Program-made: the position numbers and the translations under genes
In this document: piece by piece, positions 20,491 to 30,022 of the stretch
How the letters are laid out: the number at the start of each line of letters is the position of its first letter
How positions within the stretch are numbered: the stretch's first letter is position 1
Assembly: GCF_022347545.1 (NCBI RefSeq)
Contig: NZ_JAKREW010000022.1
Coordinates: 1-64,000, forward strand
Source of the DNA: Terribium retamae
GTDB taxonomy: Bacteria; Pseudomonadota; Alphaproteobacteria; Rhizobiales; Rhizobiaceae
Length of the DNA: 64,000 nt
Reading direction: 5' to 3'
The notes under the pieces: model-generated
Databases searched by the model: none
What the model was told of the DNA's origin: nothing
Seen by the model: the letters and a program-made list of their open reading frames with translations, nothing else

Positions 20491-21307
20491 ACCGCAAAGC
20501 TTCTTCCATCTGCACCTGATTTCCGACGCCACCGGAGAGACTTTGCTGGCCGCCGGCCGCGCTGCTTCGGCGCAATACAAGGACGCGCGCGCCATCGAGC
20601 ATATCTATCCGCTCATCCGCACCGACAAGCAGCTGATGAAGGTGTTCGACGATATCGAGGAGGAGCCGGGCATCGTGCTCTACACGGTTGTGGATCAGGC
20701 GCTTGCCCACCGCATCGACGAGCGCTGCGCGGCCATGGGCCTGCCGTGCGTTTCGGTACTGGAGCCGGTGCTTTCGGTGTTCCAGTCCTATCTCGGCACG
20801 CCGGCTGGCCGGCGCGTCGGTGCCCAGCATGTGCTGGATGCCGAATATTTCCGGCGCATCGATGCATTGAATTTCACCATGGAGCATGATGACGGTCAGC
20901 TGCCGCTCGATATGGAGCAGGCGGACGTCGTGCTGATCGGCATCTCCCGCACCTCGAAGACGCCGACTTCGATCTATCTGGCCAATCGCGGCATCAAGAC
21001 GGCCAACATTCCGATCGTGCTTGGCGTGCCGTTGCCACAGGCGTTGATCGACGCCAAGACACCTTTGGTGGTCGGTCTTGTGGCCACAGCCGAACGTATT
21101 TCACATGTCAGGCAGAACCGCCTCCTGGGGTCGACCACCGGCTTCGATTCCACCGCCTATGTCGACCGCGCCTCGATCAATGAGGAGCTGACTTATGCCC
21201 GCCAGATCTGCGGGCGCCATGGCTGGCCGACGATCGACGTCAGCCGCCGTTCCATCGAAGAAACGGCAGCAGCCATCGTCGCGTTGCTGCGCGAGAAAAC
21301 ACGATAA
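20483..21307 (+). CDS. Pyruvate, phosphate dikinase regulatory protein (DUF299 kinase/phosphotransferase)
   Basis: A 274-residue bifunctional enzyme that inactivates PPDK by ADP-dependent phosphorylation and reactivates it by phosphorolysis. It opens with [15 protein letters not shown] and has the nucleotide motif GISRTSKT (153-160). I choose the GTG at 20483 because homologues start a few residues before FFHLH; the frame extends to a TTG at 20387 only by running through origin DNA. One DnaA-like box overlaps the GTG. In proteobacteria the same family may act on PEP synthase; PPDK is the usual partner in this order. Confidence 0.92.
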   Translation: MNKPQSFFHLHLISDATGETLLAAGRAASAQYKDARAIEHIYPLIRTDKQLMKVFDDIEEEPGIVLYTVVDQALAHRIDERCAAMGLPCVSVLEPVLSVFQSYLGTPAGRRVGAQHVLDAEYFRRIDALNFTMEHDDGQLPLDMEQADVVLIGISRTSKTPTSIYLANRGIKTANIPIVLGVPLPQALIDAKTPLVVGLVATAERISHVRQNRLLGSTTGFDSTAYVDRASINEELTYARQICGRHGWPTIDVSRRSIEETAAAIVALLREKTR

Positions 21308-21380
21308 TATTCGCCTGGTTCCTGCCAGGCTATGTCAGCAGGCCTGATGGCGTGGCGCTGCAATTCGGACTAGGAGCAAA

Positions 21381-22508
21381 GTGGCGGCTCACACCAGGCG
21401 AAACACCATGACGGACAAACAGGCGGCGCCAGCGCTGAAGGAAATCTTCGATCGAGCGCGGCTTGGCCATTTTGCCAGCGAGACCGCGGCGATCGCACCC
21501 GGCTTCGATGCCGAGCGTTTCCTGTCGCTCGCCACCGACAATCTTGACGCGCTTGGCATCATGCAGCGGCTGCGCCAGACTGCGGTCAGTTTCCAGGCAA
21601 CCTTGCCGTCAAATTACAGCAAGGCGCTGGCAATCCTGGAGGTGCTCGCTCCGCGCATCAACCACGGCTTTGCTTCGATCGTTCTGTCCGAATTCGTCGC
21701 ACTCTACGGCCGGGCTCATTTCGACCTCTCCATGCAGGCACTGCGCAATTTCACCCGTTACGGCTCGGCAGAATTTGCCATCCGCCATTTCCTGGCCAGC
21801 GATTTCGAGCGCACCCTGGCGGTGATGGTGAATTGGGCGGAAGACGACAACGAGCATGTGCGGCGGCTGGCCAGCGAAGGCTCGCGACCTCGCCTGCCGT
21901 GGTCGTTCAACCTGAAGACACTGATCAAGGATCCCTCGCCAACGGCACCGATCCTCGAAGCACTGAAAAGCGATCACAGCCTGTATGTCCGCAAATCAGT
22001 GGCCAATCATCTCAACGACATCACTAAGGACAATCCGCTGCGGGTCCTCGAACGTGTCGGCGGCTGGGATATGCAGAACGCCCACACAGCTTGGATCGTC
22101 AAACATGCGTTGCGCACGCTGATCAAGAAAGGTGATGCGGACGCACTTCGACTTATCGGCAGCACAGGTAAACCTGATGTCAGCGTTAACCACTTCTCGG
22201 TAACCCCGGCACGCATTCGTCTCGGCGAACGCATCACGCTCGATGCGCGAATTGCCTCCACGGCGAGCAGCAACCAGAAGCTCGTGATCGACTATGCCGT
22301 GCATTATGTGAAGAAGGCGGGTACCGCCTCGAAGAAAGTGTTCAAATTAAAGGAAATCGAACTGGCGCCGGCAGCCAGGGCCGAGTTGTCCATCAGCCAG
22401 GTCGTTCGCGACTTCACCACGCGCAAGCACCATGCCGGCCATCATCACGTCGAACTGATCATCAATGGCGACACCCTGGCCACCAGCGGATTCGATCTCG
22501 CGCTTTAG
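21381..22508 (+). CDS. DNA alkylation repair-like HEAT protein (AlkC/AlkD type)
   Basis: A 375-residue soluble protein built of helical HEAT-like repeats, as in the AlkC/AlkD alkyladenine glycosylases. Recognisable are ALKEIFDRARLGHFA near the start, the repeat stretch SDFERTLAVMVNWAEDDNEHVRRLASEG, and a C-terminal beta-rich domain after PVARIRLGE-like residues 265-370 that AlkC members carry. The GTG at 21381 has AGGAG 4 bases upstream; the ATG at 21408 (366 residues) is nearly as good. Activity on 3-methyladenine is inferred from family only. Confidence 0.78.
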   Translation: MAAHTRRNTMTDKQAAPALKEIFDRARLGHFASETAAIAPGFDAERFLSLATDNLDALGIMQRLRQTAVSFQATLPSNYSKALAILEVLAPRINHGFASIVLSEFVALYGRAHFDLSMQALRNFTRYGSAEFAIRHFLASDFERTLAVMVNWAEDDNEHVRRLASEGSRPRLPWSFNLKTLIKDPSPTAPILEALKSDHSLYVRKSVANHLNDITKDNPLRVLERVGGWDMQNAHTAWIVKHALRTLIKKGDADALRLIGSTGKPDVSVNHFSVTPARIRLGERITLDARIASTASSNQKLVIDYAVHYVKKAGTASKKVFKLKEIELAPAARAELSISQVVRDFTTRKHHAGHHHVELIINGDTLATSGFDLAL

Positions 22509-22585
22509 GCTCTGAAAGCGCTCCGAAAAAACAGTGCCATTCGCTCGCTTGACCTCGCCCTTGGGGCAGGCCTTAGAGAGGCTCC

Positions 22586-23383
22586 ATGACACGTTCCCAT
22601 CTGCTTGCCGGTCGCTTCGGTGCGGCCACCCGGCTTTCGCCCAAGGCGCTGCGGCTTTATGCCGAGCAGGGTCTGCTTGTCCCTGCCCATACCGATCCAC
22701 AGACCGGCTACCGCTACTATGCGGCTGAACAGACGCCGCGCGCCCGGCTGATCGCACGGCTGCGCCAGCTTGGCTTGCCGGTGTTGCGCATCGCAGCATT
22801 GCTGGAATTATCGCCACAGGCGCGGACGATCGAGTTGCGTACCTGGCTGGAAGCGCAAAATCAACGCCTTGCCGATCATGCGGAACTGGTCGAGGCGATG
22901 GCCCGCCAGGATGAAGCGGCGCTCCCAGCGCTGACGATTGCGCTGCGTGATGTTGCCGCCACCAAGATCGTCAGCCGGCGCCGATTGGTGACCGTGGTCG
23001 ATCTCGACGCTTATATGGCGGAAGCGGAAGCCGACATCCGCGCACATCTTGCTGCCTCGGGCTTGGCGCATGACGGGCTGATGAGTGTGCACCACCACGA
23101 TTTCACCACGCGCGACAATGAAGGCCCGGTCGAGGTCGCGATTGCCTGCGAAGGTCCGGTCGAACCGATTGGCGACCTGCTCATCCGCCTGTTGCCAGGC
23201 CGTCGCGAGGCGTTCGTGCCGGTGCCGGCGGGCCACGAAAACTTCCCGCTGGTGCTGTCCATCTATGAAGCGCTGGAAGCCTGGATCGACAGGCAGGGCC
23301 TGATCGCCATCGACAGCCCTTATGAGATCTACCCCGGCAGCGCAGCCGCGGATTTCGACATCGCCTATCCGGTCAATTCCTGA
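22586..23383 (+). CDS. MerR family regulator with GyrI-like effector domain
   Basis: A 265-residue regulator. The N-terminal MerR winged helix (about 8-78) shows ALRLYAEQGLLVPAH and GYRYY; a coiled-coil linker (about 80-115) follows, then a GyrI/SOUL-like small-molecule domain (125-265). MerR proteins with this domain bind bulky or cationic compounds and twist spaced promoters. It ends 14 bases before the cysteine-protease-fold gene, so the two are likely cotranscribed. Confidence 0.87.
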   Translation: MTRSHLLAGRFGAATRLSPKALRLYAEQGLLVPAHTDPQTGYRYYAAEQTPRARLIARLRQLGLPVLRIAALLELSPQARTIELRTWLEAQNQRLADHAELVEAMARQDEAALPALTIALRDVAATKIVSRRRLVTVVDLDAYMAEAEADIRAHLAASGLAHDGLMSVHHHDFTTRDNEGPVEVAIACEGPVEPIGDLLIRLLPGRREAFVPVPAGHENFPLVLSIYEALEAWIDRQGLIAIDSPYEIYPGSAAADFDIAYPVNS

Positions 23384-23397
23384 CGAAAGCCTCGACC

Positions 23398-24312
23398 ATG
23401 CACATCTCCTATACCGGCTCCGGTCCTTATTGTTACGCCAATTCCTTCGCGATGATGTTCGGCGAGGCAGCGCCGTCGACCGCAGTCATCGAGTTTGCCA
23501 CATCGAGCCCGTTCGGCATGCAGCTGATAGGCGGCAAGCTACCCTTCTTCGATCCTTACGGGTGGGATCCCGAACGGAGTTTCGAAGACACGCTCACGGC
23601 GCTCGGCTGGACATCCGATGTCGTCAAAGGAGGCAGTGCGGATGACGCCTTGCTTCGCCTCAGGGCTGCGCTTGCCGATGGTCCGGTCTGGGTTGGCCCG
23701 GTGGAGATGGGGCATCTCAGACATCAGCCGGGCATGTCCGGCCCGATCGAGGCCGACCATTATGTGGTGGTACTCAAAATCGATAGGGATTGGGTGCTGA
23801 TGCACGACCCGCAGGGTTATCCCTATGCCACGCTGCCATTGAAAGACTTCATGGAAGCATGGGCCGCCAGGACGTTGAGTTATGGGACGTCCTACACGAT
23901 GCGGACGGGTTTCGTCAGGCAGCGAGACGTATCCGACGTCGACGCCATCCGGGGCTCGCTACCCGCAGCACGCCGGTGGCTTTCCATGAAAGATGTTCCA
24001 AGCATGCCTGAAGGCAGTCTTGGAAACGGCGCGGCCGCCGAGGCACTGGCGGGGTTGGTCGGCAAGGGCTGTGACGAAGGGCTACGCGCGCACCTCATCC
24101 ATTTCGCTGTGCGGGTCGGCGCGCGCCGTGCCAATGATGCTGCAGCCTGCCTTGCACGCATCGGCCGACATGAGGCAGCGGGTGTCGCCGCCGAACAGGC
24201 TCGCCTCATCGGCAGCCTGCAGCATCCGCTGGTATTTCGCGACGACAAGGCGGCGGCGGCTCAACTCCTCAAACTGGCGCCGACTTATGACAGGCTGCTG
24301 GCGGTGCTTTAG
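23398..24312 (+). CDS. Papain-fold protein resembling BtrH N-terminal/C39-like enzymes
   Basis: A 304-residue soluble protein. The N-terminal 180 residues look like a cysteine protease or acyltransferase fold: Cys12 in YCYANS, His121 in ADHYVVV, and Asp137 in HDPQGYP form a plausible Cys-His-Asp triad. This pattern is shared by BtrH-type and C39-like proteins. The C-terminal 110 residues are helical and Ala-rich. No signal peptide. Its substrate is unknown; the upstream MerR gene may regulate it. Confidence 0.6.
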   Translation: MHISYTGSGPYCYANSFAMMFGEAAPSTAVIEFATSSPFGMQLIGGKLPFFDPYGWDPERSFEDTLTALGWTSDVVKGGSADDALLRLRAALADGPVWVGPVEMGHLRHQPGMSGPIEADHYVVVLKIDRDWVLMHDPQGYPYATLPLKDFMEAWAARTLSYGTSYTMRTGFVRQRDVSDVDAIRGSLPAARRWLSMKDVPSMPEGSLGNGAAAEALAGLVGKGCDEGLRAHLIHFAVRVGARRANDAAACLARIGRHEAAGVAAEQARLIGSLQHPLVFRDDKAAAAQLLKLAPTYDRLLAVL

Positions 24313-24383
24313 ATCCGCGTTTCCGTTCGACAGGCGGGTTTGTCGCTGCTAGAAGCCGGCGCAACGAACGGAATTCCTTTAAA

Positions 24384-25976
24384 ATGACTGAAACCATCGA
24401 GAAGGCGGTTGCACGCCGCCGTACCTTCGCGATCATCGCGCACCCGGACGCCGGCAAGACCACGCTGACGGAAAAGCTTCTGCTGTTCGGCGGCGCTATC
24501 CAGCTGGCCGGCGAGGTCAAGGCGAAGAAGGATCGCATCCAGACCCGCTCGGACTGGATGAAGATTGAACGCGAGCGCGGTATTTCCGTCGTCACTTCGG
24601 TGATGACCTTCGAATATGGCGACAACGTCTTCAACCTGCTCGACACGCCGGGTCACGAAGACTTTGCCGATGATACCTATCGCACGCTTTCGGCCGTCGA
24701 CTCTGCCGTCATGGTCATCGACGCCGCCAAGGGTATCGAACCGCGCACGCTGAAACTGTTCGAGGTGTGCCGCCTGCGCGATATTCCGATCATTACTTTC
24801 GTCAACAAGATGGATCGCGAGGCGCGCGACACGTTCGAAATCCTCGACGAGATCGAACAGAAGCTGGCGCTCGACACCGCACCCATCACGTGGCCGATCG
24901 GCCAGGGCAAGACGTTCGCAGGCACCTATCACCTCGCCGAGAATGCCGTGCGCCGCCACGACGAGGAAGTCGAGCGCACGCCGGTCCACGGGCCGGATTC
25001 CAACCGCGCTGCAGGCTTGCTGCCCGACAATGACCGCCCTGCCTTCATCGAGGAACTGGAGCTGGCGCGGGAAGCCTGCCGGCCGTTCGATCTCGACGCC
25101 TTCCGTCAGGGCCACCTCACGCCGGTCTATTTCGGCTCGGCGCTGCGCAATTTCGGCGTACGCGATCTTATCGAGGCGCTTGGCGCCTTCGGCCCGGCGC
25201 CGCGCGCTCAGGAAGCCGATACGCGCAAGGTAGAGGCCACCGAACAGAAGATGACGTCCTTCGTCTTCAAGATTCAGGCCAACATGGATCCCAATCATCG
25301 CGACCGCATCGCTTTCGTGCGTGTCTGCTCCGGCACGTTGCAGCGCGGCATGAAGGCGAAGCTGGTGCGTACCGGAAAGCCGATGTCCCTAACTGCGCCG
25401 CAGTTCTTCTTCGCGCGGTCGCGCATCACCGCGGACGAAGCCTATGCCGGCGACGTCGTCGGTATTCCCAACCACGGCACGCTGCGCATCGGCGATACGC
25501 TGACCGAAGGCGAGGACATCCTGTTTCGCGGCGTGCCGAACTTCGCGCCGGAAATACTGCGCCGCGTGCGCCTCGGCGATGCCATGAAAGCCAAGAAACT
25601 GAAGGAAGCCCTGCAGCAGATGGCTGAGGAGGGCGTGGTTCAGTTGTTCCAGCCGGAAGACGGCTCTCCGGCCATCGTTGGTGTCGTCGGCGCGCTGCAG
25701 ATCGACGTGCTGAAGGAACGCCTCAACATCGAGTATTCGCTGCCCGTCGATTTCGAGATGTCGCGGTTTTCGGTCTGCCGCTGGATCAGCGCCGAAGACA
25801 AGCTTGACTTGCAACGCTTCGTCGATGCGCATCGCGGCGACATCGCCCGTGACCTCGACAATGATCCGGTTTTCCTGGCGCAGCACGAATTCTCGCTGAA
25901 CTACGAGGCAGAGCGCTGGAAAGCCATCCGTTTTGCCGCCATCAAGGATTACCAGGTGCGGGACCAGGCGGCTTAA
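24384..25976 (+). CDS. prfC: Peptide chain release factor 3
   Basis: A 530-residue translational GTPase that recycles RF1 and RF2. G1 is AHPDAGKTT (19-27), with the effector region RGISVVTSVMTFEY, G3 DTPGHEDF and G4 NKMDR. The RF3 C-terminal domain ends normally. Starts at ATG 24384. Its TAA stop overlaps that of the converging xre gene in TTAA. RF3 is patchily distributed in this order, so its place in the accessory block is notable. Confidence 0.95.
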   Translation: MTETIEKAVARRRTFAIIAHPDAGKTTLTEKLLLFGGAIQLAGEVKAKKDRIQTRSDWMKIERERGISVVTSVMTFEYGDNVFNLLDTPGHEDFADDTYRTLSAVDSAVMVIDAAKGIEPRTLKLFEVCRLRDIPIITFVNKMDREARDTFEILDEIEQKLALDTAPITWPIGQGKTFAGTYHLAENAVRRHDEEVERTPVHGPDSNRAAGLLPDNDRPAFIEELELAREACRPFDLDAFRQGHLTPVYFGSALRNFGVRDLIEALGAFGPAPRAQEADTRKVEATEQKMTSFVFKIQANMDPNHRDRIAFVRVCSGTLQRGMKAKLVRTGKPMSLTAPQFFFARSRITADEAYAGDVVGIPNHGTLRIGDTLTEGEDILFRGVPNFAPEILRRVRLGDAMKAKKLKEALQQMAEEGVVQLFQPEDGSPAIVGVVGALQIDVLKERLNIEYSLPVDFEMSRFSVCRWISAEDKLDLQRFVDAHRGDIARDLDNDPVFLAQHEFSLNYEAERWKAIRFAAIKDYQVRDQAA

Positions 25977-26344
25977 GCGGGTTTCGCTGCCGCCATTTCC
26001 CGCACCAGAGCGGTCAAGCGCTGGATATCTGCCTCGTCTATCCGATCGATCTTTTCGGCAAGGAGATTGGCGAGTTCGGTGGCGGCTGGGGACAGACCGG
26101 CCGTATCGATCTTGACCTTCGGATGTGAATTTTCAGCCAGCCGCTGCAGGTCCTCGGCATCATCCCAGATGATGTTGAAATAGCCGATGATCTTCTGGAT
26201 CAGCGGCCAGCTCGGCACGCCACGTTTGCCGTGCTCGAGCGCAGACAGATAGGCGGCACTGACGCCGATTGCTGCGGCCATCTGCTTCTGGCTCACTCCA
26301 CGTTCTTCGCGCAGCACGCGGATGCGTTCGCCAAGCGGGGTCAT
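25973..26344 (-). CDS. XRE family helix-turn-helix regulator
   Basis: A 123-residue protein with an N-terminal Cro/CI helix-turn-helix (2-60; SQKQMAAAIGVSAAYLSALE) and a C-terminal tail of about 60 residues of unknown role. It begins at ATG 26344, overlapping the smr stop as ATGA; the frame running up to 27019 is antisense to smr and mltA. It is the last gene of a tightly coupled mltA-smr-xre unit. Homologues sit here in related rhizobia, so it is part of the housekeeping cluster rather than of the accessory block. Confidence 0.9.
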   Translation of the reverse strand: MTPLGERIRVLREERGVSQKQMAAAIGVSAAYLSALEHGKRGVPSWPLIQKIIGYFNIIWDDAEDLQRLAENSHPKVKIDTAGLSPAATELANLLAEKIDRIDEADIQRLTALVREMAAAKPA

Positions 26345-26865
26345 GGCCGTGTCCGCCGCAAGCGCACGTAAAGCGCACCGGCTCCGCCGTGATGCCGGGC
26401 GGCGTGGTCGTGGCTGGAGACCAGCGTCCGGAATGCCGGTGTCGAAAGCCAGGCCGGAACGGAGCGTTTCAGGATCCCGTCCCCGCCGGAGGACGACCCC
26501 TTTCCGGTGATGACCAGTACGAAGCGCACGCCATTGGCGTGGGCGCGATGCAGGAAGGAAAAAAGAAGCGAATAGGCTTCGTCCTGCGTCATTCCGTGCA
26601 GATCGACGCGGCCTTCGATCGGTAGCCGTCCCTTCGACAACTTGTCCAGGGTCGGCTCGTCGAGCGTATGGCGTACGGGCTGCGCCTTTGGCTTTGCCGG
26701 CGATACCGTGACGATGCTGGCCGGAGCCGGCTCTTGCTGTGGTGGTCTCGGTTCGATCGGGTCCGGCAATTCCACGATTGCTTTGCCCTTGAGCGGCTTG
26801 GCTGAGCGCGCGACCAGGTTCCACAGAACGCGGTCTTCTTCGGAAAGGTCGCGGCGCCGGCTCAT
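26341..26865 (-). CDS. Smr/MutS2 family endonuclease-like protein
   Basis: A 174-residue protein with a disordered Pro-rich N-terminal half and a C-terminal Smr domain (about 85-172). The hallmark VDLHGMTQDEA (87-97) and the GKGSSSGGDGILK loop are both present. Stand-alone Smr proteins nick branched DNA or RNA in some species; the function here is not established. Start ATG 26865 overlaps the mltA stop as ATGA, and its own stop overlaps xre. Confidence 0.9.
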   Translation of the reverse strand: MSRRRDLSEEDRVLWNLVARSAKPLKGKAIVELPDPIEPRPPQQEPAPASIVTVSPAKPKAQPVRHTLDEPTLDKLSKGRLPIEGRVDLHGMTQDEAYSLLFSFLHRAHANGVRFVLVITGKGSSSGGDGILKRSVPAWLSTPAFRTLVSSHDHAARHHGGAGALYVRLRRTRP

Positions 26866-27965
26866 CGCGCTGCTCCGTCGAACAGCGAACGCGGCACCAA
26901 CGCGTAGAAATCGGCGGCGTTGCGCACCACGCCGGCGATTTCGCCGGCAGCATCGCCGGAACCGGCGAAAAGGTCCCCGCGTGCCGGTCCGGTGATGGCG
27001 GAACCGGTATCCTGTGCAATCATCAATCGTCGGAAAGGTTTGCCGTCGAAGGCGGTCAGCGTCGGCGCGTTGATGTAGAAAGGCGTGCCGAATGTGTGCA
27101 GCAGCCGGTCCACAGCCACGGAACGGCCTGCCGAAAGCGGCACTTTTGCTGCCGCGATGGGCCCCAGTTCCGGATCGTCCACTGCCGCCGGGCGGAAAAA
27201 GATGAAGGAGCGGTTCTGCCAAAGGATATCGTCAACGCGATCCGGGTTCGCCTTGAACCAAGCGCGGATCGACTGCATCGTCACTTTTTCCAGCGGGATT
27301 TCGCCCGCATCGGCCAAGACCCGGCCTGGCCCGGTGAATCGCTGCCCGGATTTTGCGGCATAGGTGACGCGCAACTGCCTTCCGTCGGTCATGTTGAGCC
27401 GAGCTGCGCCTTGCACATGGATGAAGAAGACATCGACCTTGTCGGCGAACCAGGCAATCTCCAGGCCTTGCCCGACGAGTGCGCCCCGTTCGATCGCACC
27501 GCGGTCATGGTACTCCACGGGTCCGTCCGTCGTCCGGCGGGCGAATGCAAGATACGGATCCATGCCGTCGGGCCGATTGGTGTCGTCGATATCGATCAGA
27601 TCGGCAGGGCGTGACAACAACGGCCAGCGATAATGCTCACTGCGCACCGGCGAAGCTTCGACCACAGGCTCATAGAAACCCGTGACCAGACCGGCTTCAT
27701 TGTCAGGGGAGACTTGGGCCGGAGCGAAGTACCGTTCGAAGAAAGCCCGCGCACCGGCTCGATCCTTCGGCGGCGCGGATCTTGCAGCTTCATAGGCAGG
27801 CAGGAAAGCCGTGAAATCGATGCCGAGCGAACCGGTGCGGTATGGCTTTACCGGAGCGTGGAAAGCGGAACGTCGAAACGCATCGAAGGCGGCAAGGTGG
27901 TTGTCGTCGGCCCAACCGGGCAGATCGTCATAGGATCGCGCCGAAAGGAAAGGCGACAGCGACAC
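26862..27965 (-). CDS. mltA: Membrane-bound lytic murein transglycosylase A
   Basis: A 367-residue peptidoglycan lytic transglycosylase. The MltA domain carries GFYEPVVEAS (about 97) and the GQGLEIAWFADKVDVFFIHVQ segment; the C-terminal 3D domain has AQDTGSAITGPARGD with the catalytic aspartate. No obvious signal peptide or lipobox is visible after the GTG start at 27965, so export route is unclear. It begins 9 bases after the Tim44-like gene stop. Confidence 0.92.
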   Translation of the reverse strand: MSLSPFLSARSYDDLPGWADDNHLAAFDAFRRSAFHAPVKPYRTGSLGIDFTAFLPAYEAARSAPPKDRAGARAFFERYFAPAQVSPDNEAGLVTGFYEPVVEASPVRSEHYRWPLLSRPADLIDIDDTNRPDGMDPYLAFARRTTDGPVEYHDRGAIERGALVGQGLEIAWFADKVDVFFIHVQGAARLNMTDGRQLRVTYAAKSGQRFTGPGRVLADAGEIPLEKVTMQSIRAWFKANPDRVDDILWQNRSFIFFRPAAVDDPELGPIAAAKVPLSAGRSVAVDRLLHTFGTPFYINAPTLTAFDGKPFRRLMIAQDTGSAITGPARGDLFAGSGDAAGEIAGVVRNAADFYALVPRSLFDGAAR

Positions 27966-27974
27966 CTGAGCGGC

Positions 27975-28685
27975 TCAATCTTCTTCCTCGGTGGCGACAA
28001 GCTTCCAGTTCGGATCGCGCGAACGGGTGTCCCGTGCGAACGTCCATACGTCCTTGACCTCGGCAACCGTCTCAGGGTCGCCGTCGATGACGGTGCCAGC
28101 CTTGTCGCGGGTGGCCGAAATCAGCTCGCTGACGATACGCAGCGTGACATGAGCTTCCGAACCCTTCATCTCGGCCGAGACGATGTCGGCTTTGTCGATG
28201 CCGACGAAGGAGGACTGGATCTTCTCGGATTTTGCCTCGCGCTCGCTGATGGCGGCGACGAAACCGTCATAGACTTCACGCGACAGAAGATTCTTCAGCG
28301 TTTTGCGGTCGCCGTCGGCATAGGCCATCACGATCATTTCGTAAGCCATCTTGGCGCCGTCGACGAAACCCTTCGGGTCAAAACTGGCGTCGGCGTCCTT
28401 GATGGCGCGCAGACCCTTGTTGAGATCGGTGTCAGGCTTGGCGAAGGCGTCGATTGCTGCATAGGCATCCGGCGCCGGCGCATCGCCAGGGGCACGCTTG
28501 CGCGGCAGCGAAACGACATTTTCCGAAGTCTTGGCGGCATCCTTGTCGCGATTGCGGCCAGCCGTATAGGGATCGAACGGCGGACGCTCGCTGCCAGTGC
28601 GGCGGCCCAGCACATTGCGCAGCTGGAAGAAGATCACGACCGCCGCGACCAGGAAGAATATCGTGCCGAAGTCGAAAAATGCCAT
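27975..28685 (-). CDS. Tim44/TimA family inner-membrane protein
   Basis: A 236-residue protein with one N-terminal membrane helix (TIFFLVAAVVIFFQL, about 7-21), a charged linker and a C-terminal Tim44-like domain (about 95-232). The ATG at 28685 is preferred over the TTG at 28697 because it has AGGA directly upstream and gives the normal short N-terminus. Alphaproteobacterial TimA binds membrane proteins and is related to mitochondrial Tim44; a role in protein handling at the inner membrane is inferred. Confidence 0.9.
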   Translation of the reverse strand: MAFFDFGTIFFLVAAVVIFFQLRNVLGRRTGSERPPFDPYTAGRNRDKDAAKTSENVVSLPRKRAPGDAPAPDAYAAIDAFAKPDTDLNKGLRAIKDADASFDPKGFVDGAKMAYEMIVMAYADGDRKTLKNLLSREVYDGFVAAISEREAKSEKIQSSFVGIDKADIVSAEMKGSEAHVTLRIVSELISATRDKAGTVIDGDPETVAEVKDVWTFARDTRSRDPNWKLVATEEED

Positions 28686-28882
28686 GTCCTGTGCCAATCA
28701 CCCTCGAAGCGGCCAATCAACTCAACCGGCCGCGCCTCCAGTTCGCGACTGATCATAAAACTATAAAAGCATATAGAACGTGCCGCGCCATCATTCAAAC
28801 GCAAGCAGCGCATACCTATTTGATACAGTGAACGCCAGCGGCGATTGGTCGCCTGGCCATTATACAACGATTGGGCGGGTTT

Positions 28883-29368
28883 TTGCGTACTTCCTTTCTC
28901 CCTTTCTTCGTGCTGGCGCTTCCCTTGCTGGAGATCGCCGGCTTTGTCGTGGTCGGGAAACAGATCGGCGCGCTGGCGACGGTGGCCCTTGTGCTTGCCT
29001 CGACCATTGCCGGCGCCATGCTGCTCAAGCGCCAGGGCTTCAGTACCATGGTCAATGCGCGCGCCGAGATCGAGGCCGGTCGCGATCCGAGCCGTCCGCT
29101 GGCGCATGGCGCCATGACGATCTTCTCCGCGCTTCTGCTTATGGTGCCTGGTTTCATCACCTCCATCATCGGCCTGGTTTTCCTGGTTCCTGCCGTGCGT
29201 GATTTCGCCTGGGGTTTTCTCAAATCCCGCGTTTCGGTGGTGTCTTCCTTCGGCGAAGGTGGTGGTTTCAGGACGCGTCAGCGCGAGAAAACGATCGATC
29301 TCGACACCGAGGAGTTTTCGCGCGATCCCAACCCGAATTCGCCCTGGCGGCGGCTTAAGGATGAATGA
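28883..29368 (+). CDS. fxsA: FxsA family membrane protein
   Basis: A 161-residue membrane protein with three hydrophobic segments and a polar C-terminus. I start at TTG 28883 (MRTSFLPFF), because FxsA homologues begin M-R-x-S-F and GGGCGGG lies just upstream; the frame to TTG 28871 only adds four residues encoded by that ribosome site. FxsA relieves F-exclusion of phage T7 when overproduced in E. coli; its normal role is not known. It is divergent from the Tim44-like gene and precedes secB. Confidence 0.88.
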   Translation: MRTSFLPFFVLALPLLEIAGFVVVGKQIGALATVALVLASTIAGAMLLKRQGFSTMVNARAEIEAGRDPSRPLAHGAMTIFSALLLMVPGFITSIIGLVFLVPAVRDFAWGFLKSRVSVVSSFGEGGGFRTRQREKTIDLDTEEFSRDPNPNSPWRRLKDE

Positions 29369-29461
29369 ACAGGCGCCAAATCTTGTCTTGAGGCGCCTGC
29401 CGTGATAGCCAACGCCCGATTTCAATAGGGGCCAGATGGCCCAACAAGGGGATTTTGGCTC

Positions 29462-29950
29462 ATGGCCGACAACAATGAAGCGCAGGCAAGCAACGGCAAC
29501 GGAGCGCAGCCGACGCTGAACGTTCTGGCCCAGTATGTGAAGGACCTTTCGTTCGAAAGCCCCGGTGCACCGAACTCGCTGCGTGGCCGCGACAAGGCGC
29601 CCGGCATCGCCATCAGCGTCAACGTCAACGCCAATCCCCTGTCCGACGAGCAGTTCGACGTCAATTTGACGCTGAACGCCAAGGCTTCCTTCGACAAGGA
29701 AGTGCTGTTCAACGTCGAGCTGGTCTATGGCGGCGTCTTCAACATCGCCGGCTTCCCGCAGGAGCACATGCTGCCGATCCTGTTTATCGAATGCCCGCGC
29801 CTGCTGTTCCCGTTCGCGCGTCAGATCATCTCGGACGCAACCCGCAACGGCGGTTTCCCGCCGCTAATGCTCGATCCGATCGACTTCGCGCAGATGTTCC
29901 AGCAGAAGCTGGCTGAAGATCAGGCTGCCTCGAAGGTGATGGTCAGCTAA
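29462..29950 (+). CDS. secB: Protein-export chaperone SecB
   Basis: A 162-residue cytosolic tetrameric chaperone that keeps precursors unfolded for SecA. Typical segments are [12 protein letters not shown] (about 21-32), [12 protein letters not shown] and [19 protein letters not shown]. Starts at ATG 29462, 93 bases after fxsA. A bidirectional terminator follows 24 bases after the stop. Confidence 0.96.
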   Translation: MADNNEAQASNGNGAQPTLNVLAQYVKDLSFESPGAPNSLRGRDKAPGIAISVNVNANPLSDEQFDVNLTLNAKASFDKEVLFNVELVYGGVFNIAGFPQEHMLPILFIECPRLLFPFARQIISDATRNGGFPPLMLDPIDFAQMFQQKLAEDQAASKVMVS

Positions 29951-29969
29951 GCTGCCCCGATATCCAGTG

Positions 29970-29998
29970 AAAAACCCGGCCTCGCGCCGGGTTTTTTG
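29970..29998. terminator. Bidirectional terminator between secB and dnaQ
   Basis: Stem ACCCGGC (29974-29980) with GCCGGGT (29986-29992), followed by TTTTTT on the plus strand and preceded by AAAA, so it works both ways between converging genes. Confidence 0.9.
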
Positions 29999-30022
29999 TT
30001 CGATGCGCTGACAGGACGAAAA

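Noticed and set aside
26345-27019. N-terminal extension of the XRE regulator frame
   Set aside because: Runs antisense-like through smr in another frame; helix-turn-helix proteins of this type start at 26344.
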